Below are positions 7,575-14,182 of a DNA stretch of 15,541 bases, piece after piece; position 1 is the first letter of the stretch; each line of letters opens with the position of its first letter. The translations under genes and the position numbers were made by a program. The notes beneath the pieces were generated by a model, which did no database searches, was not told the origin of the DNA, and saw only the letters and a list, made by a program, of their open reading frames with translations. Source of the DNA: Candidatus Bathyarchaeota archaeon (lineage in GTDB: Archaea > Thermoproteota > Bathyarchaeia > 40CM-2-53-6). The stretch covers positions 1 through 15,541 of the forward strand of contig VBBE01000088.1 in assembly GCA_005884605.1 (NCBI GenBank), written 5' to 3'.

Positions 7575-7682
7575 ATGTTGATGGCTAGCTTGCAGTGGAT
7601 ATCCGAACGGCTCCCCGGACCGGCACGTAGTGTTGGCGGACAACCTCGGAATGTCGCAAGAAAACAGGACGCTTACGAATAG
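7575..7682 (+). CDS. Possible small ORF, 35 residues, unrecognised
   Basis: ATG 7575 opens a 35-codon frame that closes at TAG 7680-7682. GAGG at 7564-7567 lies seven bases before the ATG, a good Shine-Dalgarno distance. The peptide is basic and Arg/Gln-rich with the core SLQWISERLPGPARS, has no membrane segment, and matches nothing I know. Its stop abuts the inverted repeat at 7681-7723, and a hairpin with a T-run follows at 7754-7775, so a short transcript unit is possible. A frame this short can arise by chance; there is no conservation evidence. Confidence 0.22.
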   Translation: MLMASLQWISERLPGPARSVGGQPRNVARKQDAYE

Positions 7683-7723
7683 CTGGAGCGGAATACACGG
7701 GACTAGTGTGAGATATTCCAGCT
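7681..7723 (+). repeat. Inverted repeat AGCTGGA / TCCAGCT with inner ACAC / GTGT stem
   Basis: The outer arms AGCTGGA (7681-7687) and TCCAGCT (7717-7723) are exact complements. An inner pair ACAC/GTGT closes a seven-base loop, with a symmetric 7-by-7 internal loop between the two stems. A second register pairs GGAATA with TATTCC, so the element could switch between two folds. It could be an RNA structure or a two-part operator. No function is assigned. Confidence 0.4.
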
Positions 7724-7753
7724 TTGGAGATTGAGCAACTCCCGGTCACAATC

Positions 7754-7775
7754 CCGAGTCAATTACTCGGTTTTT
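7754..7775 (+). terminator. Hairpin followed by T5, terminator-like
   Basis: CCGAG (7754-7758) and CTCGG (7766-7770) form a 5-bp stem around a seven-base loop, immediately followed by TTTTT at 7771-7775. Archaeal termination depends mainly on the T-run. Reading rightward, it would end a transcript that starts inside this intergenic region, because the nearest upstream gene points the other way. The stem is short, so this is tentative. Confidence 0.4.
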
Positions 7776-7839
7776 GAGCAGGAGCTAGATAATTAGCAAT
7801 TAAGCTTGGAACTTCATCAGGCTTGTTGAGTGAGTAAGA

Positions 7840-8862
7840 GTGAAGTTTGGAGTAGTCTTGAATGGGCAACGATCTGCTAGCGAGATTGGAGAGTTAGCCC
7901 ACCTCGCGGAGCAACAGGGATTCGCGCACCTCTGGCTCTCCGGAGGCTCAAGAACTAAGGACCACTTTCTCAGACTTGCCTCAGCGGCCGCTAGGACAAA
8001 GCGCATTCAGCTCGGACCAGTTGCCATCAGTCCTTTCGAGATGCATCCGGTAAGAATCGGGCTCTCTCTTCTCACCCTAAACGAGATGGCTGATGGCAGA
8101 GCAAGCATAGTGCTCGGAGGTGGAGGCGATCTAGCGGCCACATTGAATCTCCCTCTCAAGAATCGGGTCCAGGCCGTTGCTGAAACTGTTGACGTGATCC
8201 ATCTGTTGGGACGAGGTGGCGAGATAAACTATCGGGGACGCATCTTTCAAACTAGAAGTTTATTCTCTCCGTGGCAAAATGTATCCGTTCCACCAATCTA
8301 TGTGGGTGCAAATAGGCCGAAGATGCTTGAGATGGCGGCAGAGAAAGCCGAGGGAGTCATGGTCACCGACATGCCGTTGTCGTATGTCAAGGGTCTCGTA
8401 GACCATGTCCTACGCGGGCTAGTGCGTGCAAGGCGCGATCCCAGGAAGTTTGGGATCAACAATTGGTTCGTCTGGAACGTGCAGGATACGGAAGAGGAGG
8501 CGTTGCGCTTTGCCCGTCGCACCCTCGGTTTCCGCCTATACTACATTAGAGATGTAGCCGCTTCTATTGGCTTAACCTCTGCCCAGGCCCTAGATCTAGG
8601 GAGAAGGCAACCGGACATGATACGAGCAATCTTCGAAGGGAGAGACCCCTACGTGCCACCAAAGAATGTTACTGAAACGCTAATTGATCATCTCACCATC
8701 ACAGGCTCCCAGCAACACCTCGACAAGTTTGTCGAAAGGCTCCACGAGTTTGAGAAGCAGGGACTAAACGAGATGGCTCTTGCAGTTGAAGGGAATCCTG
8801 TTTCCGCCATCAAACTGCTCGGTGAGAAAGTTCTCCCTCTAGTCCAGCGGAAAGAGGTCTAG
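7840..8862 (+). CDS. LLM-class flavin/F420-dependent oxidoreductase (MER-like)
   Basis: The 340-residue TIM-barrel protein belongs to the luciferase-like monooxygenase superfamily. It shows the N-terminal strand MKFGVVL, A.LAEQQGFAHLWLS at 20-34, the conserved stretch T.RIQLGPVAISPFEMHPVR at 53-72, L.LNEMADGRASIVLGGGG at 78-96, and VSVPPIYVGANRPKMLEMAAEKAEGVM at 148-174. These are the features of methylene-tetrahydromethanopterin reductase and related F420-dependent enzymes. Coenzyme F420 rather than FMN is likely in an archaeon, but the exact substrate is unknown; the N-terminal SGGS segment and lack of the complete MER signature argue against assigning the methanopterin reaction. GTG 7840 is the only good start because in-frame stops lie just upstream. 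The gene ends nine bases from the convergent DUF5519 gene. Confidence 0.9.
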   Translation: MKFGVVLNGQRSASEIGELAHLAEQQGFAHLWLSGGSRTKDHFLRLASAAARTKRIQLGPVAISPFEMHPVRIGLSLLTLNEMADGRASIVLGGGGDLAATLNLPLKNRVQAVAETVDVIHLLGRGGEINYRGRIFQTRSLFSPWQNVSVPPIYVGANRPKMLEMAAEKAEGVMVTDMPLSYVKGLVDHVLRGLVRARRDPRKFGINNWFVWNVQDTEEEALRFARRTLGFRLYYIRDVAASIGLTSAQALDLGRRQPDMIRAIFEGRDPYVPPKNVTETLIDHLTITGSQQHLDKFVERLHEFEKQGLNEMALAVEGNPVSAIKLLGEKVLPLVQRKEV

Positions 8863-8871
8863 AGTACGAGT

Positions 8872-9216
8872 TCAGCTGCTCTTTTGGGCCCGCCTCGATA
8901 TGTGAGGCGCCATCATCTTTTCTGCATAATCATAAGCTAGGCGAATCAGTTCTTTTGCGTTATCAATATCCTTTTCCGAACCGATTCTGAAAATGACCCA
9001 ACCGGCTTGATGATGTACGAAGCGATGCGGTTCAGCCTTACCCTCCTTCAGCATTCGCTCTTGGTCTTCTTTGGAAAGTCTGATGTCAAGTTGCGAAGTC
9101 CCATGAGTATGCATGAATTCTAGACCGTGTACTTGATATTCTGTGCCGCCCAGCCTGTGTGAAGCCTTTGTGACGTTAGGGAGCTGGAGAATCCAGTCTT
9201 GGAGAGACTCGGTCAA
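8872..9216 (-). CDS. DUF5519 (Pfam 'Luciferase' domain) protein
   Basis: The product is 114 residues with a TTG start at 9216. It matches my recollection of the DUF5519 single-domain family: HRLGGTEYQVHGLEFMHTHG at 21-40, then the QLDIRLS strand, LKEGKAEPHRFVHHQAGWVIFRI with conserved His-Arg and Gly-Trp positions, and a C-terminal helix DIDNAKELIRLAYDYA. The family name 'luciferase' comes from database labels; biochemical function is unknown and it is not homologous to the neighbouring LLM oxidoreductase. It lies 12 bases downstream of the M29-like gene in the same frame, so the two are likely co-transcribed. The small size and conserved His residues suggest a ligand-binding or carrier role, which is speculative. 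No ATG exists near the N-terminus; the TTG is preceded by an AGGA-like site. Confidence 0.75.
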   Translation of the reverse strand: MTESLQDWILQLPNVTKASHRLGGTEYQVHGLEFMHTHGTSQLDIRLSKEDQERMLKEGKAEPHRFVHHQAGWVIFRIGSEKDIDNAKELIRLAYDYAEKMMAPHISRRAQKSS

Positions 9217-9228
9217 AGGATACTCGTC

Positions 9229-10356
9229 CTAGGATTCGACCAGTAGTCTTCCATCCTCCATGACCTTCTGACCGCTAATTGTTACTGTCGCTTTGGTCAT
9301 AGAGGCCCACCATGTGCCGCTCGCGACATTCTTCCCCCCTTTTGCGCCGCTATGGCCGAATCCCACGATGGTGCTTCCAAGGACTTTATCATCTTGGGTG
9401 AACCCGTGGCGAATCTTGGGGTTCAGTCCGAATCCGAAATAGGCGAAGCGATTCTCGTCGCCCGTTCCTTCTCTAAGATAACGTTCAAAGGTCTCCTTTC
9501 CAGATCTTGCAGAAAACTGTTTGATTCGGCCCTGCGCTACTTGAAAGGTCAGGTCCTCAACTTGCCCTTTTCCAGTGCGGATTACTGGGTCGTAGACTAT
9601 TCTTCCTTCGGCGCTATCTTCTGCGGCCGAAACCTCGATTCCACCGGTTGGCAAGAAGACCACCTCTCCTCTCTCGGCCTTCTCCTCTGTTGATAGGCCG
9701 TACGAAAAATCGGGTGGGCGTTTGTCGAGTCTGAATCTGAAGTCAGTTCCAAACGGTGTTGTTAGATGTGCCTGTCCTTCTCCGCCCATCAAAGGTTCCA
9801 ATGCACGCCCATGGGAAGCCATCTCTCTCGGGTCGGCGGTACAACCTTCAAACATTACTCGTCTCCACTCCTCTAAATCCAGACCCATAGACTCTGCGCG
9901 TTCCGGGGTCGCCAGAGTGGCTTCGATCCCCACCATCCTCACCTTGCTCCTCTTGGCTACTTTCGCCCACTGCTCAGCGAACTTGCTCCGGTCGTACCTT
10001 GCGTCAAGCCATACACTAACCGATCCGCGTCTATCAACAGGAATCTTATCCCATGGGACTGGTTTTCTCGGTCCCAAAGTATAGATGTAGATTTGAGTCT
10101 CTTCCAAGGCAGCGGCAACATGAGCCGGCAACTTGTCAAGGAGCTCCGGTGAAGCTTCGCTCATAGAGCGCAACCAGAGGTCTTCCAGTTGAACCGTCAG
10201 AAGCACCTCGAGACGCCGTTTCCTGGACTCGAGGGCGAGATCTGACGCTAGTTCAAGCGTGTGGTCCCAGCTATGGATCCACACCCGCTGACCGGGCTTA
10301 GTGCTAAGACAACCGTCAAGGATTTGTTTAGAGAGCGTTGCGTACTCAATATTCAT
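9229..10356 (-). CDS. M29 aminopeptidase-fold protein, apparently lacking metal ligands
   Basis: The 375-residue product has the size and layout of the M29 (AmpS/AmpT) family: an N-terminal Rossmann-like part, then the metal-site domain with LPTGGIEVSAAEDSAEG (235-251), the FSARSG.E...RYL strand (281-293), FGFGLNPKI (307-315), DDKVLGSTIVGFG (322-334) and SGTWWASMTKATV (346-358). In working M29 enzymes these segments carry Glu, Glu, His, His and Asp ligands. By hand alignment the equivalent positions here are Gly239, Tyr306, Ile330, Trp349 and Ala351, so none seems to remain. The protein is therefore unlikely to be a standard metallo-aminopeptidase and may be a binding protein or a different enzyme. 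Start ATG 10356 is unambiguous. It shares its promoter region with the divergent GNAT gene. Confidence 0.8.
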   Translation of the reverse strand: MNIEYATLSKQILDGCLSTKPGQRVWIHSWDHTLELASDLALESRKRRLEVLLTVQLEDLWLRSMSEASPELLDKLPAHVAAALEETQIYIYTLGPRKPVPWDKIPVDRRGSVSVWLDARYDRSKFAEQWAKVAKRSKVRMVGIEATLATPERAESMGLDLEEWRRVMFEGCTADPREMASHGRALEPLMGGEGQAHLTTPFGTDFRFRLDKRPPDFSYGLSTEEKAERGEVVFLPTGGIEVSAAEDSAEGRIVYDPVIRTGKGQVEDLTFQVAQGRIKQFSARSGKETFERYLREGTGDENRFAYFGFGLNPKIRHGFTQDDKVLGSTIVGFGHSGAKGGKNVASGTWWASMTKATVTISGQKVMEDGRLLVES

Positions 10357-10483
10357 TCTTGTGGGTCCTACTTCTTCGAACTCTCCTCGTCCAAGCTCTC
10401 AGGTGCGAATTTACTGCTAAAATAGTAGTGTGCACGCAGGTCCCTACAAAGGTTTAATCGCTCGCTCTTCCGTCTTGTGAAAT
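10357..10483. promoter_or_regulatory. Divergent promoter region between M29-like and GNAT genes
   Basis: Between the two ATG codons are an AT-rich stretch near 10412-10430 (containing CTAAAATAG) that could serve the leftward gene, and TTTAATCG at 10453-10460 centred about 28 bases before ATG 10484. The latter spacing predicts a leaderless mRNA for the GNAT gene, in line with the absence of a Shine-Dalgarno site. Assignment is by composition and distance only. Confidence 0.4.
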
Positions 10484-11263
10484 ATGTCGAGACAGTGGAC
10501 ACTCCCAATGGAAATCAGCGAGTTCAAGGCTGATGACTACGGGAGGTTGGCCCACGTCTTCGGCTCCATCTTTCCTGATTACGACCGGACACCGGAAGAG
10601 TTGAACCAGGACTTCGAGAATCTTGGTACAGTCACATCTTGGACTGGTGTAAGAGAGGACATGCCACTCCCGATCAAGTTCGCCATGAACCGAGGGTTCC
10701 ATGAGAAGATGAGAGCATGGGAATCACGTCTCAACCCGGCCACTGTCAACTTATCCGATTTTCGAAAATATGTGGAGAAGGCGTCCAAGCATCGAATCCA
10801 ATTCGTCACATTAGCCGAGGAGATGAGGAGCAATCCCGAATGTTATCACGAACTCCACGCTCTAGTCCAAGCCGTCTCAGAAGATATTCCTCGACCCGAA
10901 CAGTTCACACCGGTCTCTTTTGAGCAATGGTCAGCTTTCGAAATGAAAAGTCCTAACCTAGTTCCCCACGGCTACATGATAGCCAAAGATGGCGACAAGT
11001 ACGTAGGGATGAGCACGGTGTGGAAAGCTCAGAAGGATCCCAAAGGGCTCTATCAGGGACTGACAGGAGTAATTCGAGAATACCGGGGACGAGGAATAGC
11101 GGTCGCGTTGAAGCTCAAAGTCATTGAGTTCGCAAGAGACAACAAGTACGAGAAGCTCAAGACCTGGAACGACTCGACCAACGCACCCATGCTCGGAATC
11201 AACATCAAGCTCGGCTTCAAACGAGAAGTAGACTGGATAACCCTGGAGAAGAACCTGGCCTAG
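10484..11263 (+). CDS. GNAT-family N-acetyltransferase with reduced first domain
   Basis: The 259-residue product keeps one full GNAT domain at about 105-256. Its acetyl-CoA loop is GVIREYRGRGIA (195-206, R-x-x-G-x-A form), followed by LKLKVIEFAR and T.NDSTNAPMLGINIKLGFKR. The N-terminal part starts like the first half of the tandem-GNAT family (FPDYDRTPEELNQDFE, 30-45) but jumps after a short linker to FAMNRGFHEKMRAWESRLNP (66-85), which is the end of that first domain. About 60-80 residues of the first domain core appear to be missing. The second domain looks active. The substrate is probably an amine but unknown. The C45 hydrolase gene starts seven bases downstream, so they form a likely operon. 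Confidence 0.85.
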   Translation: MSRQWTLPMEISEFKADDYGRLAHVFGSIFPDYDRTPEELNQDFENLGTVTSWTGVREDMPLPIKFAMNRGFHEKMRAWESRLNPATVNLSDFRKYVEKASKHRIQFVTLAEEMRSNPECYHELHALVQAVSEDIPRPEQFTPVSFEQWSAFEMKSPNLVPHGYMIAKDGDKYVGMSTVWKAQKDPKGLYQGLTGVIREYRGRGIAVALKLKVIEFARDNKYEKLKTWNDSTNAPMLGINIKLGFKREVDWITLEKNLA

Positions 11264-11270
11264 ACCCAGA

Positions 11271-12392
11271 ATGAAAACAAGGCTTCCGATATTATCTCTG
11301 AAAGGCTCGACGTACCAGAAAGGACGTAAACACGGAAAACGGGCTCGACCCGAGATCGAGAATAACTTGGAGGTCTATTTCCGGCGGTTCAAGAGTGAAA
11401 CTGAGCTCTCACACGATCTGGCAATTAGTCGTGCGGCAAAGTTTCTCGAAGTGATCAACAGGGTTAGTCCTGAATATGCCGAGACGATGAAGGGTGTTGC
11501 CGATGGCTCGGCCCAGGATATTCTCGATATCACCGCGTTGAACGTTAGGTACGAGTTGATGTACAGTCAGTTTTCAAAGATCGGGCTGAAGCCATTGCCC
11601 AAGACCTTCGGTTGCACGGCCTTCGCAACACTTCCGACAACGGTCGAGAATGGGCATTTGATCATGGCGCAGAACTGGGACTGGATACCCCAAGTCAAGG
11701 GACTCTTCCTCAAGGAGAGAAACGAAAACGGCCCTGATGTTCTGTCTTTCACGGAAGCAGGCGTTGTAGGCGGCAAGATCGGTCTTAACTCCGATGGACT
11801 TGGACTCTTGATCAACGGAATCGTGTCCAGCAGGGACGACTGGGCACGGCTCAAGAAACCCTTCCACGTCCGCTGCTGGGAAATCCTAAGATCGAAGACT
11901 CTCGCACGCGCAGTCAAAGTAATCGCCCAGGGTCAGAGAAACTGCTCTGCGAACTTCATCTTGGGACAACAGAAAGCGAAAGGCTCCGGGAAAGTTGTTG
12001 ATATCGAATCAGCGCCCGACGCAGTCTGCGAGATCGGCCCGGACCGTGGCGCAGTAGGACACACGAACCATTTTTCTAATCCGAAAATTCTCGGGGTCAA
12101 ACAGGTCGTGGATGAGGAGCGCCTATCGACAATTCAACGATATCGCAGAATCCAGAAGCTTCTCACTGAAACGGTTCGAACAGGACATAAGCTAGATCTA
12201 GCCGAAGCTCAGAGTATGTTGAGAGATCATTACGGAGAACCGGAATCCATTTGTCGACATAACAACTTGAAGCTGCCCGAGTATCAGAGGTACGAGACAG
12301 TAGTCTCTGTAGTAATGGATCTTTACAGCAAGAGACTCTGGGCGACTATCGGCTCGCCCTGCTCAACCGAATATCAGCCTATCACGCTGTGA
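11271..12392 (+). CDS. C45-family Ntn hydrolase (acyl-CoA:6-aminopenicillanate acyltransferase-like)
   Basis: The 373-residue product has the C45/AAT arrangement. The N-terminal segment G..Y..G..HG at 12-22 is typical of the family propeptide. The self-cleavage site and nucleophile are Gly114-Cys115 in FGCTAFA. Then come GHLIMAQNWDW at 133-143 and the substrate-pocket strand LSFTEAG..GG.IGLNSDGLG (about 158-178). Such proteins cleave themselves before the Cys, which becomes the N-terminal nucleophile of the beta chain, and then hydrolyse or transfer amide-linked acyl groups; archaeal substrates are unknown. A role in amide or N-acyl amino-acid turnover fits the upstream acetyltransferase in the same operon. 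ATG 11271 sits seven bases after the GNAT stop. The protein appears complete, with no signal peptide, so it should act in the cytoplasm. Confidence 0.87.
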   Translation: MKTRLPILSLKGSTYQKGRKHGKRARPEIENNLEVYFRRFKSETELSHDLAISRAAKFLEVINRVSPEYAETMKGVADGSAQDILDITALNVRYELMYSQFSKIGLKPLPKTFGCTAFATLPTTVENGHLIMAQNWDWIPQVKGLFLKERNENGPDVLSFTEAGVVGGKIGLNSDGLGLLINGIVSSRDDWARLKKPFHVRCWEILRSKTLARAVKVIAQGQRNCSANFILGQQKAKGSGKVVDIESAPDAVCEIGPDRGAVGHTNHFSNPKILGVKQVVDEERLSTIQRYRRIQKLLTETVRTGHKLDLAEAQSMLRDHYGEPESICRHNNLKLPEYQRYETVVSVVMDLYSKRLWATIGSPCSTEYQPITL

Positions 12393-12466
12393 GGAAGGTC
12401 CTCTGAGGGACTGGAAGCGAATCATATTTCAACAGGTAGATTAACTACGAGTTCTGCGAGTCCCCT

Positions 12467-13126
12467 TTGCCTTCTGCTCAGAAACGCAAGGTCCTAGAGA
12501 AGACACGTAAAAGGAAAAGTCGCGGCTTACTCTATCTTATCCTAGCGATTGTCCTCATCGTGATTGTAGGGGTCGGAGTGTACGCATACGTCTCGTCGCT
12601 ACCTCCGGACATCATTTACGCTACGCTCAATACTTCGAAGGGTACTTTCGAGGTTGAGCTTTATCGCAGCCAAACTCCAATTACCGTGAACAACTTTGTG
12701 AACCTCGCGAAATCCGGCTTTTACAACAATCTTGTCTGGCACAGAATCCAGCCGGGATTCGTAATCCAGACCGGAGATGAAAATACAAAAAATGGTGGAG
12801 GCAACAACAGTACTTGGGGACAATACCAGGGGACAACAATACCTGACGAAATAGTGAGTTCACTCCACAACTACGCTGGGTATATGGCGATGGCGAACAC
12901 CGGAGCCGCGAACAGCGGTAGCACCCAATTTTTCATCAATCTTGTTGACAGTAGCGCTAATCTTGACGGGAAGTACACCGTGTTCGGCCATGTAATTAGC
13001 GGCATGGACGTGGTCAAAATGATAGGGGGCGTTCCAGTTTACCCTGCACCACCCAGTGGCGTATGCTGTCAACCAAGCCCTCCTCTGCCTTTCCTGACGA
13101 GTGTTACGATTTCAAACACTCCATAA
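12467..13126 (+). CDS. Membrane-anchored cyclophilin-type peptidyl-prolyl isomerase
   Basis: The 219-residue product begins with a Lys/Arg-rich segment (6-19) and one hydrophobic helix at about 20-42, so the catalytic part should face outside. The cyclophilin domain at about 50-213 shows T..GTFEVELY, P.TVNNFVNLAKSGFYNN, VWHRIQPGFVIQTGD with catalytic Arg93, GYMAMANTGAANSGSTQFFINL at 138-159, and NLDGKYTVFGHVISGMDVV. The Trp that contacts cyclosporin in human cyclophilin A (just before LDG) is Asn here, usual for prokaryotic types. It would help fold secreted proteins at proline bonds. A Cys-Cys pair (200-201) lies near the C-terminus. The start is TTG 12467; the nearest upstream in-frame codons lead to a stop at 12437. 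It follows the C45 gene by 74 bases and probably has its own promoter (AT-rich 12421-12433). Confidence 0.92.
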   Translation: MPSAQKRKVLEKTRKRKSRGLLYLILAIVLIVIVGVGVYAYVSSLPPDIIYATLNTSKGTFEVELYRSQTPITVNNFVNLAKSGFYNNLVWHRIQPGFVIQTGDENTKNGGGNNSTWGQYQGTTIPDEIVSSLHNYAGYMAMANTGAANSGSTQFFINLVDSSANLDGKYTVFGHVISGMDVVKMIGGVPVYPAPPSGVCCQPSPPLPFLTSVTISNTP

Positions 13127-13152
13127 ACTTGCTTGTACACACACTGTCTATT

Positions 13153-14052
13153 CTAAGCTCCCGCGGTTCTTAGGTAGTAGGCCCAATAGCCTTTCCAGCG
13201 GCCGTACTTCTCGACGATAACGTGAAGCCTCTGTTCTGTCATCGGTTTTCCGTAGACTCTAACTGCAGCAGCGATTAGACGTTTCTCTACAGCAACCTTC
13301 TCCATTCTCCCAAGACCTCTCATGAGGATTAGTCTCGCGGACCATTCGCCGATCCCTTTGATATTCTTCAGCCATTCCTCCACTTTGTCATACTCGGTAG
13401 TTCTGAGAAATCTCTCATCAACCTCATTGAACGCTCTGATCACATTTCCCAGATACTCTTCTCGACGCTCATGCTTGATCAGCGACTTCAACTCTTCCTT
13501 CGATGCATCGGCAAGCTGGCCCGGCTCCGGAAAAGCACGATAGACATGGCCCTTCACTCCGAGACTTGTCCCGAAGCGTTCCAGCAAAGCTTGCTTCGCT
13601 CGTCGTGCCGCGCTTAGCTGGTTTCGCTGCGACAGCACGGCCCAGCAGGCACACTCGAACGGAGTGAGAAACTTCACTTGGTGTAGCCCGTAGAGCTTCT
13701 GAAGGACTGGTGCGAAGTTGGAATCGTTGATTGCTATGCGGTAGAACTGATCTAGATCGTCAGAGAGGCTTAGGAAGAAGGAGATCCGGTCTATCACAAC
13801 CTCTGTCAATCCGCGAGAGAAGGGATGATCAGCAAAGAGCGTATACTTGAGTCCGGGCATCTTGATTGTTCCAGTCGGTTTTAGCTGGAACACGATGGCT
13901 CGGCCGCCGACTCGAACCGCTTTGGTCATTGATAGCTCGCTTACAGTCTGGTCTTCTCGCATCGGAGGAAACATTCCCAGAAAGTCTAGCGACTTCGCAA
14001 AATCAAATGGAGGGGTTGGCCTGAGCGAACCCTCTTCAGAGTACAACCCCAT
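13153..14052 (-). CDS. AlkA-type DNA glycosylase (HhH-GPD superfamily)
   Basis: The 299-residue product has an N-terminal AlkA_N-like beta domain (PFDFAKSLDFLGMFPPM near 15-31), then the helical glycosylase core starting about FYRIAIND (103-110). PFECACWAVLSQRNQLSAAR at 131-150 matches the conserved PFE...Q....A helix. The helix-hairpin-helix is LKNIKGIGEWSARLILMRGLG at 228-248, which grips the DNA backbone. Family members flip out and excise alkylated purines in base-excision repair. The catalytic Asp of the GPD motif, expected shortly after the hairpin, appears as Glu256 in KVAVEKRLI. This could reduce activity, retain it with a longer side chain, or mark a subfamily. Start ATG 14052 is clear. 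The gene is divergent from the M20 gene and convergent with the cyclophilin gene. Confidence 0.87.
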   Translation of the reverse strand: MGLYSEEGSLRPTPPFDFAKSLDFLGMFPPMREDQTVSELSMTKAVRVGGRAIVFQLKPTGTIKMPGLKYTLFADHPFSRGLTEVVIDRISFFLSLSDDLDQFYRIAINDSNFAPVLQKLYGLHQVKFLTPFECACWAVLSQRNQLSAARRAKQALLERFGTSLGVKGHVYRAFPEPGQLADASKEELKSLIKHERREEYLGNVIRAFNEVDERFLRTTEYDKVEEWLKNIKGIGEWSARLILMRGLGRMEKVAVEKRLIAAAVRVYGKPMTEQRLHVIVEKYGRWKGYWAYYLRTAGA

Positions 14053-14137
14053 CTTGATTATTCGCCCCCTAGATTATCCATGGGATTGCCTCCATTAGGG
14101 TGTTGTGGGGGAACGACATTCAGAAGTGCTAAACAGA

Positions 14138-14145
14138 TTAAATAG
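14138..14145 (+). promoter_or_regulatory. TATA-like box of the M20 carboxypeptidase gene (TTAAATAG)
   Basis: TTAAATAG is centred about 42 bases before TTG 14183. With a TATA-to-start distance of about 26 bases this predicts a leader near 15 bases. It lies inside the frame that would begin at GTG 14105, which argues against that longer start. The same octamer precedes the sedolisin gene. Confidence 0.5.
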
Positions 14146-14182
14146 AAATACAAAACCGGAAAGCTGGTACGGCCGTGATCGG

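Larger units (their letters stand above)
7496..7797. other. Long intergenic region between sedolisin and oxidoreductase genes
   Basis: The 381 bases between ATG 7458 and GTG 7840 hold no recognised gene. Besides the sedolisin promoter they contain a small hairpin (TGCATC 7519-7524 with GATGCA 7533-7538), a possible 35-codon ORF (7575-7682), a large inverted repeat (7681-7723), a hairpin followed by five T residues (7754-7775), and an AT-rich promoter-like stretch near 7787-7806. The density of structure is higher than in other gaps of the window. Confidence 0.5.

Noticed and set aside
7840..9216. LLM oxidoreductase and DUF5519 protein as a luciferase pair for light emission
   Set aside because: The two families share only a database name; they are unrelated and transcribed convergently, with no lux-type partner genes.
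9214..9231. Read-through of TAG between the M29-like and DUF5519 genes, for example by pyrrolysine
   Set aside because: There is no sign of pyrrolysine machinery in the window, and a start codon with a weak ribosome site follows the stop; ordinary tandem genes explain it.
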